A DNA stretch of 64,000 nucleotides from Diphasiastrum complanatum (taxonomy: Eukaryota; Streptophyta; Lycopodiopsida; Lycopodiales; Lycopodiaceae), in assembly GCA_029204225.1 (NCBI GenBank), contig CM055100.1:6035409-6099408 (forward strand), in the 5' to 3' direction. Positions within the stretch are counted from its first letter, which is position 1. Every line of letters starts with the position of its first letter. The translations under genes and the position numbers were made by a program. Shown here in pieces: positions 1-10,140 of this stretch. Under the pieces are notes generated by a model that did not search any database, was not told the origin of the DNA, and saw only the letters and a list, made by a program, of their open reading frames with translations.

Positions 1-165
1 TCTGACGATTGTTGCGTCGTCTACTTCAAGTTTCTCTTCTGGACCTGTAACAACGTCATACAATTCTTTAGCCATTAGCATTGTTTTCATCTTAAATTTT
101 CACAGATGGTAATTGGCTCCATCAAGCTTGTCCATGATAGGACTGGCTTTCCCTTGGGAATCCAT
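1..165 (-). pseudogene. copia gag N-terminus (family X), nonsense-mutated
   Basis: The ATG is at 165-163 on the minus strand. The first 55 codons align without a gap with the gag start of X6 (63779 downwards), sharing the motifs MDKLDGANYH and MAKELYDVV. Plant copia gag proteins start this way (a GNNY/GANY-type motif followed by WKFKM). In X1 the tryptophan codon of that motif is TGA, so the frame stops after about 21 residues. The element could not make Gag from this copy. The reading frame continues off the left edge. Confidence 0.8.
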
Positions 166-320
166 GTGGAGGATTAGTCTAGGTCATAGGAAAAACTACA
201 GTGACCTAAGTATGAAAATCCGGTGCTGAATTACAGAACAAGAAGGCAATTACTCTATCAGCTAGTAGAGTCTTGTTACTATGGAAGCTTATCAGGCTAT
301 AGAAAATAGCTCTAATACCA

Positions 321-1514
321 TGCTGGAAAAAGAGGGTGTGTGAGAGAGAAAACAAAAATAGCTCGAAGAGAAACGAACACAAATGGAAACAAACTTGAAA
401 CTCGAAAAAGGAACAAACTCGAATGAAAAGTATTCATGTGCAGTGGAATGAGCTGTCTCACTCTTTCTCTAAAGCATGACTAGGCCTATCATATTCGAAC
501 AGAAATTAGTGATAGAAATCACGTTCGATCTGATTACATAGCCAAACATTAAACATGAAGACATCGGAATGATAATTTGTCGTGAACAGCTAGACTAATA
601 AGTTGTCAGTCGCGAATTAGTCGCGAAAGACAAAACTAAATATTAGTTGTGAACAACTAGACTAATAATAATTCGCTAAGAACAGACTATCAGATCAAGC
701 AATAAGAGAGTCAGACAGAATGTAGAAAAACATAGCAATATCAACACAAATCTGAACGCAAAACAAATAGAGTTGTAATCAGATTAAGTATAGCAAAATA
801 TACAGGTCAATAATGCTGGTGAGCACAAAACAATAGCGGACGAAACTGCGTGCTTCACAAAGATAATCCAATCTGTAAAAGGAATAAACCTATTACTGAC
901 AATACAAAGAATCGATGCGCAAAAGCATCTACTTCATCTATCTCTGATAAGCTCCTGATGCTATATGCTTGTTGTTTGTTTATCACTTAATTCTCATCCA
1001 CAGTTACTGAATATGTAGATGGTATCCAATATATATACATAATGTTACAGGTGTGTAGATGAAGAAAGTGCAAAGTGGATGTGTTGTCTGTGAGAGATCG
1101 TGGGTGGCTGCTGTCGTTGTCAAATCTGATTGCACAGTTGCATGGGATGAGCGTGAGAAGGCCACGACGTTAGCCTTCACTGAATTGAACGTTGGTGAAG
1201 ATGCGAAAAATGCGACACTCTAACAAATGCCTTAAAATTTGATTTACATGGTACCTTCGCTTTTCCATTAGGGAACCTTCTGCATTTGTAGAGCAGTGTC
1301 GCTTTTTTTTGCCTATCACAAATCACGTGTAAAAACACAGTGTCATCTTTTTTGCCTGTGGAAATTTACTTGTATTTATGCAGACAGTCGCATTTTTTGC
1401 CTGTCTTATTTTACATGTAAATATGCAGACTGTGCGACAACATGAGTAAAAATGCAGCATGAATGGAGGCAGATTAAAATAGGATTTAGGAGAGTAGAGG
1501 AGATAAATCCAACA
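321..1514 (-). repeat. LTR of X1 (5' LTR, minus orientation)
   Basis: About 1.19 kb. Its right end (…GATAAATCCAACA) is the family X LTR start seen from the other strand, and its left end abuts the primer site. The same sequence recurs at 35110-36239 (plus), 39046-39741 (minus, partial), 57935-58217 (plus, tail only) and 58377-58972 (minus, interrupted). It contains several repeats of the type GCAGACAGTCGC and TTCGCGAC. The flanking target duplication cannot be checked because the other end is outside the window. Confidence 0.8.
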
Positions 1515-1554
1515 ATCGATTATTCGGATGAATCACTCCTAATAGTAGAATAAC

Positions 1555-2135
1555 CTCACAGTAAGTTTATAATGTATAAAGATCACCAGTCTCTTAAGTA
1601 CTTTTGCAATCAGCATGATCTTCAAGGTAGGAAAGCTTGATGGGCCGAATTGATGCAAGAATTTGATCATAAAATTCATTATATAAGAGGCAACTCTATT
1701 TAAGTTGTGGATGCTCTTAGTCGGATTGGTGAGCTCAATGAATTGTCTTTCAATCTATATCTTTCAATCAGAGGAAAATATGAAAATGATTCTCATTTTG
1801 GTCCTATTTGAAACATCATTCGGACCGGAAGAAATGAGGACAGTCTTGAAATGAGTTCACAGAGGTTTAGCTAACAAAGAAAGACAAGAAAATTCTAAAA
1901 GATTCTCTCATTTGAGAATGGATTGCAATTTCGGAATGGAAGATTTGTGTACTAGGAGACGATGCGCTTAAATGAAAGATTTTGTTTGAATGTCATGACA
2001 TACTCTATGCAAGACATCTTGATATACACATGACTCTTGACTTGGTTAGAAGAGAGTTTTATGTCGAGTCATACGTGATTAAATGAAAGCCATGTCAACT
2101 AGCTAAGGCTAAATGCCTTAAAGTTAGTGGAATTC
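1555..2135 (+). pseudogene. Ty3/gypsy RNase H end and integrase zinc-finger remnant
   Basis: Translation shows the gypsy RNase H terminus (YKDHQSLKYF, later EFDHKIHYIRG and VVDALSRIGEL), then about 110 codons further the integrase HHCC region (ECHDILYARHLDIHMTLDLV, then REFYVESYVIK and PCQLAKAK). Stops and frameshifts are scattered through it. The coding sequence halts at 2135 where B1 starts, and resumes at 6820 with the integrase core. These are two halves of one old gypsy polyprotein gene with a copia element inserted between them. The gypsy LTRs are not visible. Confidence 0.8.
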
Positions 2136-2999
2136 TGTTAAAAATTGTAAAACATATCTATCATCTGCTGTTAATGTTTGGGGGATCCTACCCATGTAAA
2201 TATTTTGTAAATATCCAAGGTATGTGAATTGAGCACATATCCTTGTAGAATAAGACAAGTTTGGGTTAGGTAGATCAAATTCCAATGACATGCATAAAGT
2301 CTAGTTGGTCTAGTATGATATGCAATAATGTTGACAATGTCTAGTTTGGCATGCATAGAAAGATTCACATGGAATTGGTCAATTATGACCTTGTAGAAAC
2401 TTGAGCCACAATAAATGCATAATGTCCTAAGTTTCCATAGTGACATGCAAAGCATGCAATCACTCTAATGGACACATGCATGTAGATTTGTACATGGCTA
2501 GTTGAGAAATTGTCATTTGGGGAAGGTAGGTAGAAGTTAGGTGCAACCTATGCATGCTAGCAGTTAGGTGTCAAGTTAATAGTTGTTTGCACTTGAATAG
2601 GTGTAGGATGTGCATTGAATGTGAGTACCACGAATTTTGGCTCTCCTATATATGTACATATCATTCTCATTCACAAAGTAATGAAGAACCAAAGTTTTGT
2701 AGCTATCTCATGCTTGGTTGGATCTAAACTGTTTTTCTTGTTATCTCTCTAGCTTTCTCTCTCTAGCTTGTGTTGAAGCTAATGCTAAAACACTGTAATC
2801 TTGTACCTTTAATCATTCTTTGATTCATTGCTATCATAGTCTATTGATTAGCATGCTAGATTGTGAATTAGCCATATCTTCTGAACTAGATCTTGTTGAA
2901 CAATCTAGAATCAGGGTATTGTGCCAATCAGAAAGCTTAATCAAGATCAGTCACTCTTGTGGACATTCCCCACACGTGTGAATTCTGGAATTTTCAACA
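2136..2999 (+). repeat. 5' LTR of B1
   Basis: It begins TGTTAAAAATTG and ends TTTTCAACA immediately before the primer site. A TATA-like TCCTATATATG lies near 2643. Near the 3' end it carries the palindrome CACACGTGTG followed by AATTCTGGAATT. The matching 3' LTR is at 5962-6819 and a reverse-oriented relative at 17828-18688. Confidence 0.92.
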
Positions 3000-3697
3000 T
3001 GGTATCAGAGCCTCATTAAGCTTTGCATGCTAATTTTCCTTATAGTACAAGAAATTGAGAGAGAAACAAACAAAAAAAAGCAGTTTTTCACTTTTTCTAA
3101 CATTTCTCTGAAGTGTAATTGGATCAAATCAGACCTGAACTGAATTTTCAGACCTAAATTAAGGCAGCACGGAATTCTGGAATTCCGCACGTGTGAAAAT
3201 CAGAGATTTTTAGTCCCTTTGTTCTCCTTACTTATAGATCCAAAGATAGCAGTGTTATAGCTTGATGGAAAGCTTATGATCTGCACTTTTCATAGAAATT
3301 AAAACCAAATCAATTTGAGTGTCTAGCAAGAGTTATAAGCTCTTAAAGAGGATTAGGATAGGTCCAAAATCCGAGTGACAACATTTTGATTTGAATCAAT
3401 TTTTTACTTTGTTCTGAATTCATGGTTTTGAGCATCCTACACAAGAAACTAAAGATCAAGACTGAGTTTAAAGTAATTGAACACCCTTTGAGCCTTCTGA
3501 GTGTCAATAGTATTTTCTTTTGTTGCATTTCACACGTGCCAAAAGTAGGATTCAAACTAACCAAAGTGTCTCAATCCACTGTGTTTCACATAGGAAGATG
3601 GTACATTTTTTGAGTATACTAAAGAGAGTAGCAACTCTAAGTTAGATAGGAACAAGCTCAAACATATTGCAGTCCAATTACAAGAGTCTTCACATTC

Positions 3698-3919
3698 ATG
3701 GCATCTGTAGGAAATTGTCTCTTTCAAGCTAGTGAAAGACTATACACCTTTAACTATTCAGTTTGGAAGGATAGGATAGAATCCTTGTTGATTCTCTATG
3801 GTGTAATGGATATTGTAACTGGAATTGAAGTTGAACCTGCAGCTTTTGATGAGGCTCAGAGATTCAAGAAGAGAGCAAGAATTGCTCTACATATCATCAA
3901 ATTGAACATGGTGGAGTAG
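3698..3919 (+). pseudogene. copia gag N-terminus of B1, truncated
   Basis: A 73-codon frame resembling the start of gag in F (12504) and D (around 9030). It shares SERLYTFNYSVWK, the MESLLIL-like helix (here IESLLILYG), VMDIV, and KKRARIALHIIKLN. It ends at a stop near 3919, and about 30 bases later the large ORF begins. The remaining gag, including the CCHC zinc knuckle, is deleted. The leader before it (3012-3697) has no other coding signal but repeats the LTR-end motif GGAATTCTGGAATTCC plus CACGTGTG near 3171-3197. Confidence 0.75.
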
Positions 3920-3951
3920 AAGATGAGTTAGCTCATCCTTCTAACTTCAAG

Positions 3952-5775
3952 ATGAAGATACAAGAAGTTCAAACCAGTTGTATCATAGAAGAGTCACATG
4001 CAAGTTGTGGAGAGGCATCTCTTCTGATGTCTAGTTTTTCTTCTTTACCTTTTAATGATGTATCATGGTATATTGATAGTGGAGCAACAACTCATATGAG
4101 CTACTCCAAAGATTCTTTTGTTTCTATTAAATCTATTCTAGATCCTAAGAAATCAATATACACAGCAGTTGGTGATGCATGTGCAATTGAAGGTGTTGGA
4201 AGTTGCTCCTTAAAACTTACATCTTCTATGAATTTTACACTTTCCAATGTTCTCTATGTGCCTAATCTCACTAAGAGTGTGATTAGTGTAGGAAAGTTGT
4301 TAGATGATGGTTATGAACTGGATTTCAATATCAATGGTTGTTTCATAAAGAAAGAAGATAAGATCCTTGCAAGTGGATCTAAATATGGAGGTATTTTCAA
4401 GCTAGATGTGCATGAAAATTCAAGTTTATGTGATGCTGCATTGATGACTTATGTTTCCAAGGAGGAGCTATGGCATAGGAAGTTGTATGTTTCCAACTTC
4501 AGGTCTATGCCTATTATAGTCAAGGAGATCAAGCCAAGAGTGGCTTATTCTATGGCAAAATCACTTATGGATCCATATTTAATGTCTTCTAAAAAAACAG
4601 AACATTCTATGGAGTTGGAACATTCTGATGTTCATCTTTCTTTATCAGTAAGCAAGGAAGGTGTTTCTTGCTTTGCATGTACTATTGATGGATCCACAAG
4701 TTACATTTGGTTGTGTCTTGTCTCTTCAAGTTTTTTGGTGCATGTGTATGTTCCATCATGCAAAACTTTATGGAGTTATGAAGCTAATGGAAGGAGTGCA
4801 CTTTATGAAGTCTTGTTCAGTTATAAGCCTAAGGTTGTATACCTCAGTGTTCTTGAAGACTATTGCTTTGTATGTGGTTTCTTGGAAAGAAAGAAGGATG
4901 GTGATCCTAGTCTGTGGATCATGGTTGGATGTTTATCCACCAAGGAAGGCAACATAGCCTTTACACTCTCTATCTCGAAGGTGTTTGAGCATGGAGAAGT
5001 TCTTGATTTTGAAGATCTATTTTCTATCTTGGAAATGGCAAGTAATCAAGTTGTGATGAGGTCAAGGTTTGAGGAGGACTATCCTCAACATGCATGTCCA
5101 AGAAGATCTTCATCATTGTACAAGGCCGAGTCCTTGTTGATCTTATTTCATGGAAAAGAAAAGAAAAGTAAAGGTGGTATTCATTCTGTTTTACTCACCT
5201 ATTGTTCTTTTTCTTTGATTAATGATGTATCTTGCTTAATTGAGATTTGCTTATCTCAAAAATCAAGTAATACTTTTCTGTTTTTGAATGAAGTCTTTAG
5301 TTTGAAATTACTTCTTTTCTTTTGTGACTTGATTATGTTTCCAAAACATCTAGAAATCAAGATGTTGTACCATCATTTGTATGCTCTTAAATTGAGTAAG
5401 AGCAAGTATGAGTTTAGTACTCATAGTTTGAAAAAAGAAGTTTTTTCATGTATTGAGGCATATGGTAAACTTCTTGTGAGGCTAAATGAAGCATCCACTG
5501 AGGACACTTACACCCTCAAGAAAGTATTTAGCATTAATTTGATCAAGTTTGAGTATGGTTTCAAGATTAGATCCATTTTGGATAGAGTTCATATTTTTTG
5601 GACTAGTGAAGTCTTGAATATTGCTCATGGTACAATCTTGATCTGTATGATCTTTGTGGTCATGATGAGGCATGGAAGCCTCGATTTTTTCAGTCTTTCT
5701 TGCAGCCAACTTCATGCATGTGGACTTTGCATACCCAAGATCGACATCAGACATGCAGGATGTACATTGGCATAG
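3952..5775 (+). CDS. 607-aa copia-derived ORF with unknown C-terminal half
   Basis: Uninterrupted frame of 607 codons. Residues 39-51 carry the copia aspartic protease motif (WYIDSGATTHMSY; D42). Residues 171-177 (ELWHRKL) start the pre-integrase zinc region, of which little is left. H224-S225-D226 is the first catalytic Asp block of integrase. The middle of integrase is deleted in frame, and the post-integrase segment (EVLFSYKPKV, then DGDPSLWIMVG) follows to about residue 388 (CPRRS). F has reverse transcriptase after this point; here about 218 residues follow that match no family I recognise. They are rich in Leu, Phe, Ser and Lys, with two hydrophobic stretches (around 434-455 and 565-585). 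The same C-terminal sequence occurs in E. It could be a captured or strongly diverged domain; an envelope-like role is only a guess. Whether it is translated is unknown. Confidence 0.7.
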   Translation: MKIQEVQTSCIIEESHASCGEASLLMSSFSSLPFNDVSWYIDSGATTHMSYSKDSFVSIKSILDPKKSIYTAVGDACAIEGVGSCSLKLTSSMNFTLSNVLYVPNLTKSVISVGKLLDDGYELDFNINGCFIKKEDKILASGSKYGGIFKLDVHENSSLCDAALMTYVSKEELWHRKLYVSNFRSMPIIVKEIKPRVAYSMAKSLMDPYLMSSKKTEHSMELEHSDVHLSLSVSKEGVSCFACTIDGSTSYIWLCLVSSSFLVHVYVPSCKTLWSYEANGRSALYEVLFSYKPKVVYLSVLEDYCFVCGFLERKKDGDPSLWIMVGCLSTKEGNIAFTLSISKVFEHGEVLDFEDLFSILEMASNQVVMRSRFEEDYPQHACPRRSSSLYKAESLLILFHGKEKKSKGGIHSVLLTYCSFSLINDVSCLIEICLSQKSSNTFLFLNEVFSLKLLLFFCDLIMFPKHLEIKMLYHHLYALKLSKSKYEFSTHSLKKEVFSCIEAYGKLLVRLNEASTEDTYTLKKVFSINLIKFEYGFKIRSILDRVHIFWTSEVLNIAHGTILICMIFVVMMRHGSLDFFSLSCSQLHACGLCIPKIDIRHAGCTLA

Positions 5776-5843
5776 TAACAAGTTGGTGGAATATTTTTCA
5801 AAGGCATTTGGAAAAGATTTCTATCAAAGAGAACTTATCATGA
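5610..5843 (+). other. second open frame overlapping the end of the 607-aa ORF
   Basis: A different frame is open for 77 codons over the last part of the 607-aa ORF and ends at TGA 5841-5843. It reads like a Trp/His/Cys-rich protein tail (YCSWYNLDLYDLCGHDEAWK, later WWNIFQRHLEK). The minus-strand copy in E is open in the corresponding frame and has nearly the same residues (GLCDHDEAWKPW, WRNIFQRHLEK). No ATG opens this frame at its start, so it would need frameshifting or an ancestral upstream exon. It may be the original frame of this region, with the 607-aa ORF's end being the shifted one. Confidence 0.45.
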
Positions 5844-5961
5844 ATTTGGTAAGCATACTGCTATGATGGATTCTTTGTTCATCTTCACTTCAAATGCAAA
5901 GCAAAGAATCCAAACTCAAAGGATCATCACCAACATCAGATAGATATATTTCAAGGAGGAG

Positions 5962-6819
5962 TGTTAAAAATTGTAAAACATATCTATCATCTGTTGTTAA
6001 TGTTTGGGAGATCCTACCCATGTAAATATTTTGTACATATCCAAGGTATGTGAATTGAGCACATATCCTTGTAGAATAGGGCGAGTTTGGGTTAGGTAGA
6101 TCAAATTCCAGTGACATGCATAAAGTCTAGTTGGTCTAGTATGATATGCAATAATGTTGACAATGTCTAGTTTGACATGCATATAGACATTCACATGGAA
6201 TTGGTCAATTATGACCTTGTAGAAACTCGAGCTACAATAGATGCATAATGTCCTAAGTTTCCATAGTGACATGCAAAGCATGCAATCACTCTATCATGTA
6301 GATTTGTACATGGCTAGTTGAGAAATTGTCATTTGGAGAAAGTAGGTAGAAGTTAGGTGCAACCTATGCATGCTAGCAGTTAGGTGTCAAGTTAATAGTT
6401 GTTTGCACTTGAATAGGTATAGGATGTGCATTGAATGCAAGGAGTACCACGAATTTTGGCTCTCCTATATATGTACATATCATTCTCATTCACAAAGTAA
6501 TGAAGAACCAAAGTCTTGTAGCTATCTCATGCTTGGTTGGATCTAAACTGTTTTTTCTTGTTATCTCTCTAGCTTTCTCTCTCTAACTCGTGTTGAAGCT
6601 AATGCTAAAACACTATAATCTTGTACTTTTAATCATTCTTTGATTCATTGCTATCATAGTCTATTGATTAGCATGCTAGATTGTGAATTAGCCATATCTT
6701 CTGAACTAGATCTTGTTGAACAATCTAGAATCAGGGTACTGTGCCAATCAGAAAGCTTAATCAAGATCAGTCACTCTTGTGGACATTCCCCGCACGTGTG
6801 AATTCTGGAATTTTCAACA
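5962..6819 (+). repeat. 3' LTR of B1
   Basis: It begins TGTTAAAAATTG directly after the purine tract and ends TTTTCAACA. Relative to the 5' LTR it has a short deletion (around 6290) and scattered substitutions. Sequence immediately downstream continues the gypsy integrase core, which confirms the end. Confidence 0.92.
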
Positions 6820-7198
6820 ATTCTTGCATCCTTTGGATATCCCTAATAAGAGATGGGAAAGTATATTGATGGACTTTGTCATTGGACTTCCAAAAATCCA
6901 TAGGCATAATGATCTATTTGGATTGTAGGGGACATGTTAACTAAGTTAGTTGCATTCATATCAGTTAAGTCAAATATTAAGGCTTTTGAGTTAACCCAGA
7001 TCTTTGTTGAAAGATTATTTTAGTTGTATGGAGTGAAAAGTCACATTTTTAGTGATAGAGATACTAAGTTCACAAGTCACTTCTGGTTAGCAATACTCCA
7101 TAAATTGAAACAATATTTCTCTTAGTTTTAGTTCTACTTATCATCTTGAATCAGATGGCCAGATGGAAAGAACTAATCAAACCATGTTGAAGACACAT
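6820..7198 (+). pseudogene. Ty3/gypsy integrase core remnant
   Basis: In shifting frames it shows NKRWESILMDFVIGLPKIHR (the first catalytic Asp block of gypsy integrase), then SDRDT-like VIEILS/DRDTKF residues near 7045, and YHLESDGQMERTNQTM (the Glu block). It continues the coding sequence broken at 2135. Many stops are present. It ends near 7198, where the similarity to integrase is lost. Confidence 0.8.
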
Positions 7199-8107
7199 GT
7201 TTCTCAGCATCCGACCAAGTGTTATTTTGGCTCTCGCAGACTTCCCTGAGGTCGTAGAATTTTGAAAAGAAGGTGTCTGCCAAAATTTGGGTGGAACTGG
7301 GCAAGGAAAAGTGGATTTCACCTAATACGCACTCTAAATTCCACTATATAAGGGCTGAATTCGAGTCATTTGTCACCTTTGCTAGCGAAGCTCTGCCGAA
7401 ATTTACTCTAAAATTACCAAGTTCTCCGTTTGCAACCAAACTTCCTACCAACTGTCATCTGATTATACTGAACATCGATCTGCGCTCTAAACCATCGCCA
7501 GATTGGTGGTTTAGGGTGATACTTGACAATCAGTCTAATGAAGCAGTCTGATGCTAGTAAGCAATCAAGACAAAATTATAGAATACATGTCCGCCTGCAT
7601 GCGAAGACAATTCTGTCTAGGATCTGTAGGTCCAATTGTCTGCTAGTAAAGTGAGACGATTACTTGTGTGAGAACCGTGTTTCTCCCACGCCAACGCACT
7701 GCGTGGATTTTCATGCAGCGCTTGAAGAATCAGAGAAAGATCAATATAGATGATTATCTTGTCATGTCTGATCTCGAATGGAAATGTGTTTGTTGTTATT
7801 CGTGTGTCTAAGTTTTCTTGTTCATTTTAATTCTGCACCTTGGTTGAAACTATGTTGAATGCTGCATTAATTTTACAAAACGTAGATCAGCAGTGCCTGA
7901 CTACATTCTGAGGACTGTAGGAGTGATTCAACTGGCAATGTCCAGAGATCACATCTGAACTCCATCCGAATCGCAAGAGAATCACGGTTTGCTTCGTCTT
8001 CGCGAAAGTTTCGTGACTGCGCAATTCCATTCTCATCAGTAGTATCAGAGCATATCACATCGATTCTCATCAGTGGTATCAGAGCATATCACATCGATTC
8101 TCATCAG
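7199..8107 (+). repeat. LTR-like segment with TATA box and duplicated primer site
   Basis: About 900 bp with no convincing gene. CCACTATATAAGGG near 7341 looks like an LTR promoter, followed by a stretch (GCTAGCGAAGCTCT around 7381-7396) that recurs upstream of J at 30725-30740. The segment ends at a primer-site motif present twice. I infer the LTR of another copia-type element whose start is not defined and whose body is missing. Confidence 0.4.
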
Positions 8108-8109
8108 TG
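8029..8109 (+). repeat. 34-bp tandem repeat containing the tRNA primer site
   Basis: The unit ATTCTCATCAGTGGTATCAG… is present 2.4 times (8029-8062, 8063-8096, 8097-8109). Each full copy includes the primer-binding motif: TAGTATCAGAGC at 8040-8051 and a perfect TGGTATCAGAGC at 8074-8085. Only the second matches initiator tRNA-Met exactly. Confidence 0.8.
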
Positions 8110-8226
8110 CTCTTGTCATAGATTTTTCAAGTATATTGTTCGTTGATCAATCTTCTGCAATCACAACACCTCAATAAGATCTTGTAGGGTGTGTGGTGAA
8201 GTTCACACGTGCTAAAAACTTCACAT
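8108..8226 (+). repeat. 3' tail of D 5' LTR
   Basis: This matches 17297-17412 nearly base for base (TCTTGTCATAGATTTTTCAA, GTAGGGTGTGTGGTGAAGTT). It ends with AAAAACTTCACA, followed by TGGTCATGC, which may be a decayed primer site. The 5' part of the LTR is absent at this copy. Confidence 0.65.
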
Positions 8227-9029
8227 GGTCATGCTTTGAAGAGGTGAGGGTGTATGCATCATATCTTTAGTGCTTTTGCTTGTAGGAACTCGGATTTGGG
8301 AGAGGGATTCAAACTCGCTGAGAGACAAGCTATCTATGGATCATAAGTGGATCAAAACGAGCCTGATCTGCTCCAACAGAGCCCTGTATGGATAGAGAGC
8401 TCACACGTGTGAAAATAGCCCTCATTAATTGAGTGCTACTTCTCTAGATTTGATCCAAATTTGATGTTCTATAGCTTGTTGGATAGGTATTGAAGAGTAG
8501 AATATGTTGCTCATGTTTCTAAATCAATTTGATTTGTTTTTAGAAGAGGATTAGTCAATCAGAGAGTTTGAGAGAGTACTCAACTCGTGGGATATGCCAA
8601 AGTGAGCACACATTAGTTCTTTTCACCATTTTCATCAATTTTCACTGTCAATCAAGTAGAATTGGATAGAAGTGACTGTTTTGAGGTCTTAGACTTTTTA
8701 TTTCACACAAACTACTGTGTTTGAGTTGAAAGTAAGTTCCTAGAGAGTTTTTCAGTTCTTTGAAACTCGTGCGAGAGATAGACTTCTTACTTGCATGTGT
8801 TTCTTTTTTGTGACTGAAGCAAAATCCAAATTCAAGATAGATTGATTTTTTGTGTTGAGAATTTGTTCTCACATCTGTTGCTAGATTTCATAGGGTGGAT
8901 CAACATCAGTGTTAGATCCTAAATTGAGATAGTAAGCAACATCTTTTCAACTCCATTTTTTTATCATTACTAGAATTTCCCATAGAGAAGACGTCTTCAT
9001 CTGGTTCACATTTCTTGGAGCACAGTGAG

Positions 9030-9700
9030 AGATTAACATCTTCCAATTATGCAATGTGGAAGATCAGAATGGAATCATTATTGATTCTACAAGATGTAAT
9101 GGATATTGTGAGTGGAGCTGAATAAGAATCTGCTGCACCTAATGAAGCTGCAGCATTTCACAAAAGAACCAGAATTGCCCTTCATTTCATAAAAATGAAT
9201 GTAACCAATGAAGTGTTAAGAGAGATCAGTACATGCAGCACTGCCAAGGAAGCTTGGGATACTCTAAAAACAATCTATGAAATCAAGAATACTTCTAGAT
9301 TGCTTACACTTAGAAACCAAATATTTTTAAGTTATCAGAGAGTAGATGAGAGTGCTTCATCATATGTCATGAGAGTTAAGAATCTTCATCAAGAGTTAGC
9401 TGGTATTGGTGATGCTCTTAAGAGCACTGAACTTATTCAGGTAGTCCTAAATGGACTTAGAGATGAGTATGACAATATTATGCAGACTTATGCTGTCAGG
9501 GAGGATCTTCCATCCTTGGAGACACTGCAAGGTGTTCTCATTGCTGAAGAAGGCAGGCAAGAGAACAAGATTCTGAGGATCAACAAACTTTCATTGAAAG
9601 TTGGTGGAGATGACAAAGCACTCTTCATCAGAGACAAGTCAAGAGAGCAAGGGCAAAGGACAACAACACTTCAAGAAGGACAAAGCCAAGGAAGGTGGTG
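9030..9700 (+). pseudogene. copia gag of D
   Basis: It reads from SERLTSSNYAMWKIRMESLL through VMDIVSGAE, then a TAA stop at about 9122, then 168 open codons from 9195. These include the conserved gag helices (AKEAWDTLKTIYEIKN, LTLRNQIFLSYQ, VVLNGLRDEYDNI, LPSLETLQGVLIAEE). A frameshift near 9600 moves the coding sequence to the next frame, where the zinc knuckle lies. This is typical UBN2-type copia gag. Confidence 0.85.
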
Positions 9701-10140
9701 AGAATCAGTCCTCACAAGCTGCAACATCCAGTGGCAAGAAGAAGCTGTCAAAGATCAAGTGTTTTTTTTGTGGCAAGAACGGACACTATGCATCAAACTG
9801 TTTCAAGAAGAAGAACCAATCTAGGCAAGCTAACCTTACTAATGAGGATGAGTGTGAGGGTGCTGAGAGTGAAAGAGAGGATTCATTAATGATGTCTACT
9901 TTTTCATCTTTTCCTTTTAAGAATGAAAAAGTCTGGTGGATAGATAGTGGGGCTAGTTCCCATATGTCTAGTTCTAGGAACTCTTTCACTAATCTCATGC
10001 CATATCTAGGTGCAAAAAGATCAATTTATACTGCTAATGATGTAGAGTGTAGAATTGAAGGAATAGGTAGTATCCAATGCATGCATCATCATCAAAATCT
10101 TTTTGGTTACATGATGTATTTTATGTACCTAGACTAACTA
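9601..10140 (+). pseudogene. zinc knuckle and protease of D
   Basis: A 178-codon frame. A lysine-rich stretch leads to CFFCGKNGHYASNC (a complete CCHC zinc knuckle), then WWIDSGASSHMSSSRNSF, the copia protease active site with its Asp intact. The frame is lost at about 10137. The continuing pre-integrase sequence (RTKNLISVGQLFDSGLDVKF) is readable in other frames. Confidence 0.85.

Larger units (their letters stand above)
1..1514 (-). mobile_element. Ty1/copia element X1, 5' end only
   Basis: Read on the minus strand this is an LTR (1514 down to 321), a primer-binding site (320-309, TGGTATTAGAGC, one change from the initiator-tRNA-Met type), a leader, and the start of gag running off the window. 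The same arrangement recurs at 63480-64000 in the same orientation, so X1 and X6 belong to one family. LTR ends resemble TGTTGG...CCAACA; here the end next to the primer site has decayed. The rest of the element lies outside the window, so its completeness cannot be judged. Confidence 0.85.
2136..6819 (+). mobile_element. complete copia-type element B1, RT-less
   Basis: Two long terminal repeats (2136-2999 and 5962-6819) flank a 2.96-kb internal region with primer site TGGTATCAGAGC at 3000-3011 and polypurine tract CAAGGAGGAG at 5952-5961. AATTC/ATTC occurs just outside both ends (2131-2135 and 6819/6820-6823), the expected short target duplication. The host site is a decayed gypsy integrase gene. 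The inside is far too short for copia gag-pol. It has a gag start, a protease and an integrase remnant, but no reverse transcriptase or RNase H, so the element must have depended on helper proteins. The two LTRs differ by scattered changes and small indels, so the insertion is not recent. Confidence 0.9.
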
